From: Mesostigma viride
Taxonomy: Eukaryota; Streptophyta; Mesostigmatophyceae; Mesostigmatales; Mesostigmataceae
Direction of reading: 5' to 3'
Assembly: GCA_009746045.1 (NCBI GenBank)
Contig: RPFO01001884.1
Span: forward strand, 1-23,102
DNA: 23,102 nucleotides
The notes under the pieces are model-generated. The model saw only the letters and a program-made list of their open reading frames with translations. It was not told the origin of the DNA and did no database searches. This document shows positions 12,701 through 23,102 of this stretch, piece after piece; the stretch's first letter is position 1, and every line of letters starts with the position of its first letter. The translations under genes were made by a program, and so were the position numbers.

Positions 12701-13820
12701 TCCTCGCTGCCATGGGGATATCCATGATCCATTGATCCATGCGGTGCCTCCTCGCTGCCATGGGGATATCCATGATCCATTGATCCATGCGGTGCCTCCT
12801 CGCTGCCATGGGGATATCCATGATCCATTGATCCATGCGGTGCCTCCTCGCTGCCATGGGGATATCCATGATCCATTGATCCATGCGGTGCCTCCTCGCT
12901 GCCATGGGGATATCCATGATCCATTGATCCATGCGGTGCCTCCTCGCTGCCATGGGGATATCCATGATCCATTGATCCATGCGGTGCCTCCTCGCTGCCA
13001 TGGGGATATCCATGATCCATTGATCCATGCGGTGCCTCCTCGCTGCCATGGGGATATCCATGATCCATGCGGTGCCTCCTCGCTGCCATGGGGATATCCA
13101 TGATCCATTGATCCATGCGGTGCCTCCTCGCTGCCATGGGGATATCCATGATCCATTGATCCATGCGGTGCCTCCTCGCTGCCATGGGGATATCCATGAT
13201 CCATTGATCCATGCGGTGCCTCCTCGCTGCCATGGGGATATCCATTGATCCATGCGGTGCCTCCTCGCTGCCATGGGGATATCCATGATCCATTGATCCA
13301 TGCGGTGCCTCCTCGCTGCCATGGGGATATCCATGATCCATTGATCCATGCGGTGCCTCCTCGCTGCCATGGGGATATCCATGATCCATTGATCCATGCG
13401 GTGCCTCCTCGCTGCCATGGGGATATCCATGATCCATTGATCCATGCGGTGCCTCCTCGCTGCCATGGGGATATCCATGATCCATTGATCCATGCGGTGC
13501 CTCCTCGCTGCCATGGGGATATCCATGATCCATTGATCCATGCGGTGCCTCCTCGCTGCCATGGGGATATCCATGATCCATTGATCCATGCGGTGCCTCC
13601 TCGCTGCCATGGGGATATCCATGATCCATTGATCCATGCGGTGCCTCCTCGCTGCCATGGGGATATCCATGATCCATTGATCCATGCGGTGCCTCCTCGC
13701 TGCCATGGGGATATCCATGATCCATTGATCCATGCGGTGCCTCCTCGCTGCCATGGGGATATCCATGATCCATTGATCCATGCGGTGCCTCCTCGCTGCC
13801 ATGGGGATATCCATTGATCC
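9775..13820. repeat. Mixed array with the rarest length variants
   Basis: Starts of units that follow a shortened monomer: 9815 (40 bp), 10192 (41), 10280 (40), 10417 (41), 10560 (47), 11273 (41, of the type that joins CCATT to GCGG), 11598 (37), 12215 (41), 12307 (44), 13067 (40), 13252 (41) and 13821 (41). The 37-bp and 44-bp units are unique in the core; both are deletions inside the ATCCAT triplet (11 and 4 bases). The remaining units are full length. No gene or other element is present. Confidence 0.9.
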
Positions 13821-14420
13821 ATGCGGTGCCTCCTCGCTGCCATGGGGATATCCATGATCCATTGATCCATGCGGTGCCTCCTCGCTGCCATGGGGATATC
13901 CATGATCCATGCGGTGCCTCCTCGCTGCCATGGGGATATCCATGATCCATTGATCCATGCGGTGCCTCCTCGCTGCCATGGGGTATCCATGATCCATTGA
14001 TCCATGCGGTGCCTCCTCGCTGCCATGGGGATATCCATGATCCATTGATCCATGCGGTGCCTCCTCGCTGCCATGGGGATATCCATGATCCATTGATCCA
14101 TGCGGTGCCTCCTCGCTGCCATGGGGATATCCATGATCCATTGATCCATGCGGTGCCTCCTCGCTGCCATGGGGATATCCATGATCCATTGATCCATGCG
14201 GTGCCTCCTCGCTGCCATGGGGATATCCATGATCCATTGATCCATGCGGTGCCTCCTCGCTGCCATGGGGATATCCATGATCCATTGATCCATGCGGTGC
14301 CTCCTCGCTGCCATGGGGATATCCATGATCCATGCGGTGCCTCCTCGCTGCCATGGGGATATCCATGATCCATTGATCCATGCGGTGCCTCCTCGCTGCC
14401 ATGGGGATATCCATTGATCC
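13821..14420. repeat. About 600-bp block matching one at 17666 (copy A)
   Basis: Unit starts following short monomers are 13821, 13909, 14004, 14332 and 14421, giving gaps of 88, 95, 328 and 89 bp. The block at 17666-18266 shows gaps of 88, 95, 329 and 89 bp. The order of variants inside is 40, 47, 40, 41 bp here and 40, 47, 41, 41 bp there, so they differ by one base in one short unit. It looks like an older higher-order duplicate that has begun to diverge. Confidence 0.65.
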
Positions 14421-17400
14421 ATGCGGTGCCTCCTCGCTGCCATGGGGATATCCATGATCCATTGATCCATGCGGTGCCTCCTCGCTGCCATGGGGATATC
14501 CATGATCCATTGATCCATGCGGTGCCTCCTCGCTGCCATGGGGATATCCATGATCCATTGATCCATGCGGTGCCTCCTCGCTGCCATGGGGATATCCATG
14601 ATCCATTGATCCATGCGGTGCCTCCTCGCTGCCATGGGGATATCCATGATCCATTGATCCATGCGGTGCCTCCTCGCTGCCATGGGGATATCCATGATCC
14701 ATTGATCCATGCGGTGCCTCCTCGCTGCCATGGGGATATCCATGATCCATTGATCCATGCGGTGCCTCCTCGCTGCCATGGGGATATCCATGATCCATTG
14801 ATCCATGCGGTGCCTCCTCGCTGCCATGGGGATATCCATGATCCATTGATCCATGCGGTGCCTCCTCGCTGCCATGGGGATATCCATGATCCATTGATCC
14901 ATGCGGTGCCTCCTCGCTGCCATGGGGATATCCATGATCCATGCGGTGCCTCCTCGCTGCCATGGGGATATCCATGATCCATTGATCCATGCGGTGCCTC
15001 CTCGCTGCCATGGGGATATCCATGATCCATTGATCCATGCGGTGCCTCCTCGCTGCCATGGGGATATCCATTGATCCATGCGGTGCCTCCTCGCTGCCAT
15101 GGGGATATCCATGATCCATTGATCCATGCGGTGCCTCCTCGCTGCCATGGGGATATCCATGATCCATTGATCCATGCGGTGCCTCCTCGCTGCCATGGGG
15201 ATATCCATGATCCATTGATCCATGCGGTGCCTCCTCGCTGCCATGGGGATATCCATGATCCATGCGGTGCCTCCTCGCTGCCATGGGGATATCCATGATC
15301 CATTGATCCATGCGGTGCCTCCTCGCTGCCATGGGGATATCCATGATCCATTGATCCATGCGGTGCCTCCTCGCTGCCATGGGGATATCCATGATCCATT
15401 GATCCATGCGGTGCCTCCTCGCTGCCATGGGGATATCCATGATCCATTGATCCATGCGGTGCCTCCTCGCTGCCATGGGGATATCCATGATCCATTGATC
15501 CATGCGGTGCCTCCTCGCTGCCATGGGGATATCCATGATCCATTGATCCATGCGGTGCCTCCTCGCTGCCATGGGGTATCCATGATCCATTGATCCATGC
15601 GGTGCCTCCTCGCTGCCATGGGGATATCCATGATCCATTGATCCATGCGGTGCCTCCTCGCTGCCATGGGGATATCCATGATCCATTGATCCATGCGGTG
15701 CCTCCTCGCTGCCATGGGGATATCCATGATCCATTGATCCATGCGGTGCCTCCTCGCTGCCATGGGGATATCCATGATCCATTGATCCATGCGGTGCCTC
15801 CTCGCTGCCATGGGGATATCCATGATCCATTGATCCATGCGGTGCCTCCTCGCTGCCATGGGGATATCCATGATCCATTGATCCATGCGGTGCCTCCTCG
15901 CTGCCATGGGGATATCCATGATCCATTGATCCATGCGGTGCCTCCTCGCTGCCATGGGGATATCCATGATCCATGCGGTGCCTCCTCGCTGCCATGGGGA
16001 TATCCATGATCCATTGATCCATGCGGTGCCTCCTCGCTGCCATGGGGATATCCATGATCCATGCGGTGCCTCCTCGCTGCCATGGGGATATCCATGATCC
16101 ATTGATCCATGCGGTGCCTCCTCGCTGCCATGGGGATATCCATGATCCATTGATCCATGCGGTGCCTCCTCGCTGCCATGGGGATATCCATGATCCATTG
16201 ATCCATGCGGTGCCTCCTCGCTGCCATGGGGATATCCATGATCCATTGATCCATGCGGTGCCTCCTCGCTGCCATGGGGATATCCATGATCCATTGATCC
16301 ATGCGGTGCCTCCTCGCTGCCATGGGGATATCCATGATCCATTGATCCATGCGGTGCCTCCTCGCTGCCATGGGGATATCCATGATCCATTGATCCATGC
16401 GGTGCCTCCTCGCTGCCATGGGGATATCCATGATCCATTGATCCATGCGGTGCCTCCTCGCTGCCATGGGGATATCCATGATCCATGCGGTGCCTCCTCG
16501 CTGCCATGGGGATATCCATGATCCATTGATCCATGCGGTGCCTCCTCGCTGCCATGGGGATATCCATTGATCCATGCGGTGCCTCCTCGCTGCCATGGGG
16601 ATATCCATGATCCATTGATCCATGCGGTGCCTCCTCGCTGCCATGGGGATATCCATGATCCATTGATCCATGCGGTGCCTCCTCGCTGCCATGGGGATAT
16701 CCATGATCCATTGATCCATGCGGTGCCTCCTCGCTGCCATGGGGATATCCATGATCCATTGATCCATGCGGTGCCTCCTCGCTGCCATGGGGTATCCATG
16801 ATCCATTGATCCATGCGGTGCCTCCTCGCTGCCATGGGGATATCCATGATCCATTGATCCATGCGGTGCCTCCTCGCTGCCATGGGGATATCCATGATCC
16901 ATTGATCCATGCGGTGCCTCCTCGCTGCCATGGGGATATCCATGATCCATTGATCCATGCGGTGCCTCCTCGCTGCCATGGGGATATCCATGATCCATTG
17001 ATCCATGCGGTGCCTCCTCGCTGCCATGGGGATATCCATGATCCATTGATCCATGCGGTGCCTCCTCGCTGCCATGGGGATATCCATGATCCATGATCCA
17101 TGCGGTGCCTCCTCGCTGCCATGGGGATATCCATGATCCATTGATCCATGCGGTGCCTCCTCGCTGCCATGGGGATATCCATGATCCATTGATCCATGCG
17201 GTGCCTCCTCGCTGCCATGGGGATATCCATGATCCATTGATCCATGCGGTGCCTCCTCGCTGCCATGGGGATATCCATGATCCATTGATCCATGCGGTGC
17301 CTCCTCGCTGCCATGGGGATATCCATGATCCATTGATCCATGCGGTGCCTCCTCGCTGCCATGGGGTATCCATGATCCATTGATCCATGCGGTGCCTCCT

Positions 17401-17665
17401 CGCTGCCATGGGGTATCCATGATCCATTGATCCATGCGGTGCCTCCTCGCTGCCATGGGGATATCCATGATCCATTGATCCATGCGGTGCCTCCTCGCTG
17501 CCATGGGGATATCCATGATCCATTGATCCATGCGGTGCCTCCTCGCTGCCATGGGGATATCCATGATCCATTGATCCATGCGGTGCCTCCTCGCTGCCAT
17601 GGGGATATCCATGATCCATTGATCCATGCGGTGCCTCCTCGCTGCCATGGGGATATCCATGATCC
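14421..17665. repeat. Mixed full and short units
   Basis: Unit starts following short monomers: 14941 (40 bp), 15078 (41), 15262 (40), 15597 (47), 15973 (40), 16061 (40), 16485 (40), 16574 (41), 16813 (47), 17100 (47, made by losing T from the TG spacer), 17387 (47), 17434 (47) and 17666 (40). The gaps 16813-17100 and 17100-17387 are both 287 bp. The pair ending at 17387 and 17434 is the only case in the core of two shortened units next to each other. No gene or other element is present. Confidence 0.9.
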
Positions 17666-18266
17666 ATGCGGTGCCTCCTCGCTGCCATGGGGATATCCAT
17701 GATCCATTGATCCATGCGGTGCCTCCTCGCTGCCATGGGGATATCCATGATCCATGCGGTGCCTCCTCGCTGCCATGGGGATATCCATGATCCATTGATC
17801 CATGCGGTGCCTCCTCGCTGCCATGGGGTATCCATGATCCATTGATCCATGCGGTGCCTCCTCGCTGCCATGGGGATATCCATGATCCATTGATCCATGC
17901 GGTGCCTCCTCGCTGCCATGGGGATATCCATGATCCATTGATCCATGCGGTGCCTCCTCGCTGCCATGGGGATATCCATGATCCATTGATCCATGCGGTG
18001 CCTCCTCGCTGCCATGGGGATATCCATGATCCATTGATCCATGCGGTGCCTCCTCGCTGCCATGGGGATATCCATGATCCATTGATCCATGCGGTGCCTC
18101 CTCGCTGCCATGGGGATATCCATGATCCATTGATCCATGCGGTGCCTCCTCGCTGCCATGGGGATATCCATGATCCATTGCGGTGCCTCCTCGCTGCCAT
18201 GGGGATATCCATGATCCATTGATCCATGCGGTGCCTCCTCGCTGCCATGGGGATATCCATTGATCC
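17666..18266. repeat. About 600-bp block matching one at 13821 (copy B)
   Basis: Unit starts following short monomers are 17666, 17754, 17849, 18178 and 18267, an offset of 3,845 bp from copy A that becomes 3,846 after the third marker. The fourth short unit is the CCATTGCGG form (41 bp) here and the plain 40-bp form in copy A. Agreement in four successive gaps is unlikely by chance, but flanking markers do not agree, so the shared block is short. Confidence 0.65.
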
Positions 18267-21200
18267 ATGCGGTGCCTCCTCGCTGCCATGGGGGTATCCA
18301 TGATCCATTGATCCATGCGGTGCCTCCTCGCTGCCATGGGGATATCCATGATCCATTGATCCATGCGGTGCCTCCTCGCTGCCATGGGGAATATCCATGA
18401 TCCATGCGGTGCCTCCTCGCTGCCATGGGGATATCCATGATCCATTGATCCATGCGGTGCCTCCTCGCTGCCATGGGGATATCCATGATCCATTGATCCA
18501 TGCGGTGCCTCCTCGCTGCCATGGGGTATCCATGATCCATTGATCCATGCGGTGCCTCCTCGCTGCCATGGGGTATCCATGATCCATTGATCCATGCGGT
18601 GCCTCCTCGCTGCCATGGGGATATCCATGACCCATTGATCCATGCGGTGCCTCCTCGCTGCCATGGGGATACCATGATCATTGATCCATGCGGTGCCTCC
18701 TCGCTGCCATGGGGATATCCATGATCCATTGATCCATGCGGTGCCTCCTCGCTGCCATGGGGATATCCATGATCCATTGATCCATGCGGTGCCTCCTCGC
18801 TGCCATGGGGTATCCATGATCCATTGATCCATGCGGTGCCTCCTCGCTGCCATGGGGATATCCATGATCCATGCGGTGCCTCCTCGCTGCCATGGGATAT
18901 CCATGATCCATTGATCCATGCGGTGCCTCCTCGCTGCCATGGGGATATCCATGATCCATTGATCCATGCGGTGCTCCTCGCTGCCATGGGGATATCCATG
19001 ATCCATTGATCCATGCGGTGCCTCCTCGCTGCCATGGGGATATCCATGATCCATTGATCCATGCGGTGCCTCCTCGCTGCCATGGGGATATCCATGATCC
19101 ATTGATCCATGCGGTGCCTCCTCGCTGCCATGGGGATATCCATGATCCATTGATCCATGCGGTGCCTCCTCGCTGCCATGGGGATATCCATGATCCATTG
19201 ATCCATGCGGTGCCTCCTCGCTGCCATGGGGTATCCATGATCCATTGATCCATGCGGTGCCTCCTCGCTGCCATGGGGTATCCATGATCCATTGATCCAT
19301 GCGGTGCCTCCTCGCTGCCATGGGGATATCCATGATCCATTGATCCATGCGGTGCCTCCTCGCTGCCATGGGGATATCCATGATCCATGCGGTGCCTCCT
19401 CGCTGCCATGGGGTATCCATGATCCATTGATCCATGCGGTGCCTCCTCGCTGCCATGGGGAATATCCATTGATCCATGCGGTGCCTCCTCGCTGCCATGG
19501 GGATATCCATGATCCATTGATCCATGCGGTGCCTCCTCGCTGCCATGGGGATATCCATGATCCATTGATCCATGCGGTGCCTCCTCGCTGCCATGGGGAT
19601 ATCCATGATCCATTGATCCATGCGGTGCCTCCTCGCTGCCATGGGGATATCCATGATCCATTGATCCATGCGGTGCCTCCTCGCTGCCATGGGATATCCA
19701 TGATCCATTGATCCATGCGGTGCCTCCTCGCTGCCATGGGGATATCCATGATCCATTGATCCATGCGGTGCCTCCTCGCTGCCATGGGGTATCCATGATC
19801 CATTGATCCATGCGGTGCCTCCTCGCTGCCATGGGGGTATCCATGATCCATTGATCCATGCGGTGCCTCCTCGCTGCCATGGGGATATCCATGATCCATT
19901 GATCCATGCGGTGCCTCCTCGCTGCCATGGGATATCCATGATCCATTGATCCATGCGGTGCCTCCTCGCTGCCATGGGGATATCCATGATCCATTGATCC
20001 ATGCGGTGCCTCCTCGCTGCCATGGGGATATCCATGATCCATTGATCCATGCGGTGCCTCCTCGCTGCCATGGGGATATCCATGATCCATTGATCCATGC
20101 GGTGCCTCCTCGCTGCCATGGGGATATCCATGATCCATTGATCCATGCGGTGCCTCCTCGCTGCCATGGGGATATCCATGATCCATTGATCCATGCGGTG
20201 CCTCCTCGCTGCCATGGGGATCCATGATCCATTGATCCATGCGGTGCCTCCTCGCTGCCATGGGGATATCCATGATCCATGCGGTGCCTCCTCGCTGCCA
20301 TGGGGATATCCATGATCCATTGATCCATGCGGTGCCTCCTCGCTGCCATGGGGGATATCCATGATCCATTGATCCATGCGGTGCCTCCTCGCTGCCATGG
20401 GGATATCCATGATCCATTGATCCATGCGGTGCCTCCTCGCTGCCATGGGGATATCCATGATCCATTGATCCATGCGGTGCCTCCTCGCTGCCATGGGGAT
20501 ATCCATGATCCATTGATCCATGCGGTGCCTCCTCGCTGCCATGGGTATCCATGATCCATTGATCCATGCGGTGCCTCCCTCGCTGCCATGGGGTATCCAT
20601 GATCCATTGATCCATGCGGTGCCTCCTCGCTGCCATGGGGATATCCATGATCCATTGATCCATGCGGTGCCTCCTCGCTGCCATGGGGATATCCATGATC
20701 CATGCGGTGCCTCCTCGCTGCCATGGGGATCCATGATCCATTGATCCATGCGGTGCCTCCTCGCTGCCATGGGGATATCCATGATCCATTGATGCGGTGC
20801 CTCCTCGCTGCCATGGGGATATCCATGATCCATTGATCCATGCGGTGCCTCCTCGCTGCCATGGGGATATCCATGATCCATGCGGTGCCTCCTCGCTGCC
20901 ATGGGGATATCCATGATCCATTGATCCATGCGGTGCCTCCTCGCTGCCATGGGGATATCCATGATCCATTGATCCATGCGGTGCCTCCTCGCTGCCATGG
21001 GGATATCCATGATCCATTGATCCATGCGGTGCTCCTCGCTGCCATGGGGATATCCATGATCCATTGATCCATGCGGTGCCTCCTCGCTGCATGGGGATAT
21101 CCATGATCCATTGATCCATGCGGTGCCTCCTCGCTGCCATGGGGTATCCATTCCATTGATCCATGCGGTGCCTCCTCGCTGCATGGGGTATCCATGATCC

Positions 21201-22438
21201 ATTGATCCATGCGGTGCCTCCTCGCTGCCATGGGGATACCCATGATCCATGCGGTGCCTCCTCGCTGCCATGGGGGTATCCATGATCCATTGATCCATGC
21301 GGTGCCTCCTCGCTGCCATGGGGGTATCCATGATCCATTGATCCATGCGGTGCCTCCTCGCTGCCATGGGGATATCCATGATCCATTGATCCATGCGGTG
21401 CCTCCTCGCTGCCATGGGGATATCCATGATCCATTGCGGTGCCTCCTCGCTGCCATGGGATATCCATGATCCATTGATCCATGCGGTGCCTCCTCGCTGC
21501 CATGGGGATATCCATGATCCATTGATCCATGCGGTGCCTCCTCGCTGCCATGGGGATATCCATGATCCATTGATCCATGCGGTGCCTCCTCGCTGCCATG
21601 GGGATATCCATGATCCATTGATCCATGCGGTGCCTCCTCGCTGCCATGGGATCCATGATCCATTGATCCATGCGGTGCCTCCTCGCTGCCATGGGGGTAT
21701 CCATGATCCATTGATCCATGCGGTGCCTCCTCGCTGCCATGGGGATATCCATGATCCATTGATCCATGCGGTGCCTCCTCCTGCCATGGGGATCCATGAT
21801 CCATTGATCCATGCGGTGCCTCCTCGCTGCCATGGGGATATCCATGATCCATGCGGTGCCTCCTCGCTGCCATGGGGATATCCATGATCCATTGATCCAT
21901 GCGGTGCCTCCTCGCTGCCATGGGGATATCCATGATCCATGCGGTGCCTCTCGCTGCATGGGTATCCATGATCCATTGATCCATGCGGTTGCCTCCTCGC
22001 TCATGGGATATCCATGATCCATGCGGTGCCTCCTCGCTGCCATGGGGGTATCCATGATCCATTGATCCATGCGGTGCCTCCTCGCTGCCATGGGGATATC
22101 CATGATCCATTGATCCATGCGGTGCCTCCTCGCTGCCATGGGGGTATCCATGATCCATTGATCCATGCGGTGCCTCCTCGCTGCCATGGGGATATCCATG
22201 ATCCATTGATCCATGCGGTGCCTCCTCGCTGCCATGGGGGTATCCATGATCCATTGATCCATGCGGTGCCTCCTCGCTGCATGGGGATATCCATGAACCA
22301 TTGATCCATGCGGTGCCTCCTCGCTGCCATGGGGTATCCATGATCCATTGATCCATGCGGTGCCTCCTCGCTGCCATGGGGATATCCATGATCCATTGAT
22401 CCCTGCGGTGCCTCCTCGCTGCCATGGGGATATCCATG
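18267..22438. repeat. Moderately diverged 3' part of the array
   Basis: Still tandem 48-bp monomers, but single-base indels now also hit the left half of the unit. Examples: GACCCATTG near 18628-18636, GATACCATGATCATTG near 18668-18683, GTGCTCCTCG near 18972-18981, an extra C near 20578, an extra G near 20350, CTGCATGGGG near 21087, a lost GATC near 21150, GATACCC near 21236, and lost bases near 21950-21960. Units of 47 bp with GGGGTATCC or GGGATATCC become frequent, and a GGGGGTATCC form appears. The plus-strand open frames become short here because the frame changes so often. Confidence 0.9.
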
Positions 22439-23102
22439 ATCCATTATCCATGCGGTGCCTCCTCGCTGGGCCATGGGGGATATCCATGATCCATTGATCC
22501 ATGCGGTGCCCGTCCTCGCTGCCATGGGGATACCATGACCATTGATCCATGTGGCGGTGCCTCCTCGCTGCCATGGGGAATCCATGATCCATTGATCCAT
22601 GCGGTGCCTCGCTGCCATGGGGATATCCATGATCCATTGATCCATGCGGTGCCTCCTCGCTGCCATGGGATATTCCATGTCATTGATCCATGCGGTGCCT
22701 CCTCGCTGCCATGGGGGTATCCATGATCCATGATCCATGGCGTGCCTCCTCGCTGCCATGGGGGTATCCATGATCCATGATCCATGCGGTGCTCCTCGCT
22801 GCCATGGGGGATATCCATGATCCATTGATCCATGCGGTGCCTCCTCGCTGCCATGGGGATACCATGATCCATTGATCCATGCGGTGCCTCCCGCTGCCTG
22901 GGGATATCCATGACCATTGATCCATGCGGTGCCTCCTCGCTGCCATGGGGATATCCATGAACCCATTGATCCAAATCCCGGTGCCTCCTCGCTGCCATGG
23001 GGAATCCAATGATCCATTGATCCATGCGGTGCCTCCTCGCTGCCATGGGGGTATCCATGATCCATTGATCCATGCGGTGCCTCCTCGCTGCCATGGGGAT
23101 AT
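22439..23102. repeat. Heavily degraded 3' edge of the array
   Basis: Nearly every monomer carries at least one change: extra GG before CCATGG near 22469, CCCGTCC near 22509-22515, an inserted TG near 22552, loss of three bases of the CCTCCTC run near 22608, ATATTCCATGTC near 22671-22682, GCTGCCTGGGG near 22893-22903, and CCAAATCCCGG near 22972-22982. The sequence ends inside a monomer at GGGGATAT. This could be decay at the true array margin, or a contig end supported by few reads. Confidence 0.88.

Larger units (their letters stand above)
767..21976 (-). other. Stop-free minus-strand frame, judged not a gene
   Basis: An uninterrupted frame of 7,069 codons; another, overlapping in a different frame, covers 57-18635 (6,192 codons), and a third covers 18678-22637. 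They exist because the minus strand of the monomer contains no TAA, TAG or TGA in any frame and its length is divisible by 3, so no indel can create a stop. Depending on phase the repeat peptide is MDQWIMDIPMAARRHR, DHGYPHGSEEAPHGSM or WISPWQRGGTAWINGS, and each open frame hops among all three at every shortened unit. There is no signal peptide, membrane segment, recognised domain or non-repeat terminus. AGGAGG followed after 6 bases by ATG recurs in every unit, so initiation in a bacterium is not excluded, but nothing supports selection for a protein. Confidence 0.12.
1..23102. repeat. 48-bp tandem satellite/minisatellite array filling the window
   Basis: Every stretch reads as head-to-tail copies of one 48-bp monomer, all in the same orientation; no inverted copy and no unrelated insertion was seen. 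I estimate about 490 copies, of which 371 in 781-18266 were counted directly. Base composition of the monomer is 27 G+C of 48. The window both begins and ends inside a monomer, so neither array boundary is visible. The copies in the core are practically identical apart from deletions in one part of the unit, which points to recent homogenisation by unequal exchange, slippage or conversion (inference). It is not interrupted by unique spacers, so it is not a CRISPR array. The host and the genomic setting (subtelomeric, pericentromeric, plasmid or intragenic) cannot be told from the sequence. Confidence 0.98.

Noticed and set aside
9775-18266. Frame-shifting short units as programmed frameshift or phase-variation switches
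   Set aside because: Dozens of them are scattered through an array with no identifiable gene start, promoter or downstream coding domain for them to switch.
767-21976. A giant repeat-protein gene on the minus strand (thousands of residues)
   Set aside because: All three minus frames are stop-free by composition, no indel in the core keeps the frame, the peptide register hops among three unrelated 16-residue repeats, and there is no unique start or end domain. Length alone is not evidence here.
1-23102. CRISPR array
   Set aside because: There are no unique spacers between repeats; the 48-bp units abut directly and are the same throughout.
1-23102. Telomeric repeat
   Set aside because: The unit is 48 bp with mixed composition and no short G-rich motif of the TTAGGG or TG type, and the array does not end in one.
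1-23102. TAL-effector-like, ankyrin or other known protein repeat
   Set aside because: A 16-residue period with these residues in any frame does not match families that I know, and no synonymous-site pattern suggests coding.
1-23102. Circular element or rolling-circle product, since both ends lie in the repeat
   Set aside because: Joining the ends would give GGGGATAT next to CATTGATCC, close to but not exactly a 41-bp type junction. In a tandem array any two ends nearly fit, so this says nothing about circularity.

Overview
The whole window, edge to edge, is a single tandem array of a 48-bp monomer (27/48 G+C, about 56%). By my reading it holds roughly 490 head-to-tail copies, all in one orientation. 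I see no unique flanking sequence, no RNA gene, no insertion sequence, no integrase or transposase, and no protein family that I recognise. The host cannot be named from this sequence: nothing is taxon-diagnostic. The best description is a GC-moderate minisatellite or satellite array, possibly a satellite-only contig from a long-read assembly.

Numbering used throughout: the monomer starts at ATGCGG, and the reference copy is 781-828. Monomer 9-14 is CCTCCT, 20-25 is the palindrome CCATGG, and 26-33 is the palindrome GGATATCC. ATCCAT occurs three times, at 30-35, 37-42 and 45-48 plus the first two bases of the next unit, with spacers G and TG. Two GATC sites lie at 36-39 and 44-47. The left half (1-25) is almost invariant in the core. 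Nearly all length change happens in the ATCCAT triplet.

Layout. 1-538 is a ragged 5' edge with scattered indels. 539-780 is close to canonical. 781-2604 is 38 uninterrupted 48-bp units. About 2790-6588 is a higher-order repeat with a period of 1,736 bp (37 monomers, 2.19 periods). 6589-7710 is mixed. 7711-9774 is 43 uninterrupted 48-bp units. 9775-18266 is mixed full and short units, including two related segments of about 600 bp at 13821 and 17666. 18267-22438 is moderately diverged and brings in a GGGGGTATCC variant. 22439-23102 is heavily degraded. I tallied the core 781-18266 as 371 monomers: 321 of 48 bp and 50 shortened. The summed deletions (322 bp) match the observed length exactly.

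Coding. The minus strand of the monomer has no stop codon in any of its three frames, and 48 is divisible by 3. This alone produces the enormous open frames (up to 7,069 codons). The plus strand is open in one frame. I do not regard any of these as established genes: none of the deletion lengths in the core is a multiple of 3, the minus frames switch freely along the array, and no non-repeat N- or C-terminal domain is present. The interest of the window lies in how the array evolves: a slippage hot spot, a recent higher-order duplication, non-random spacing of short units, homogenised blocks and degraded edges. I found no evidence for a new gene-encoded system.
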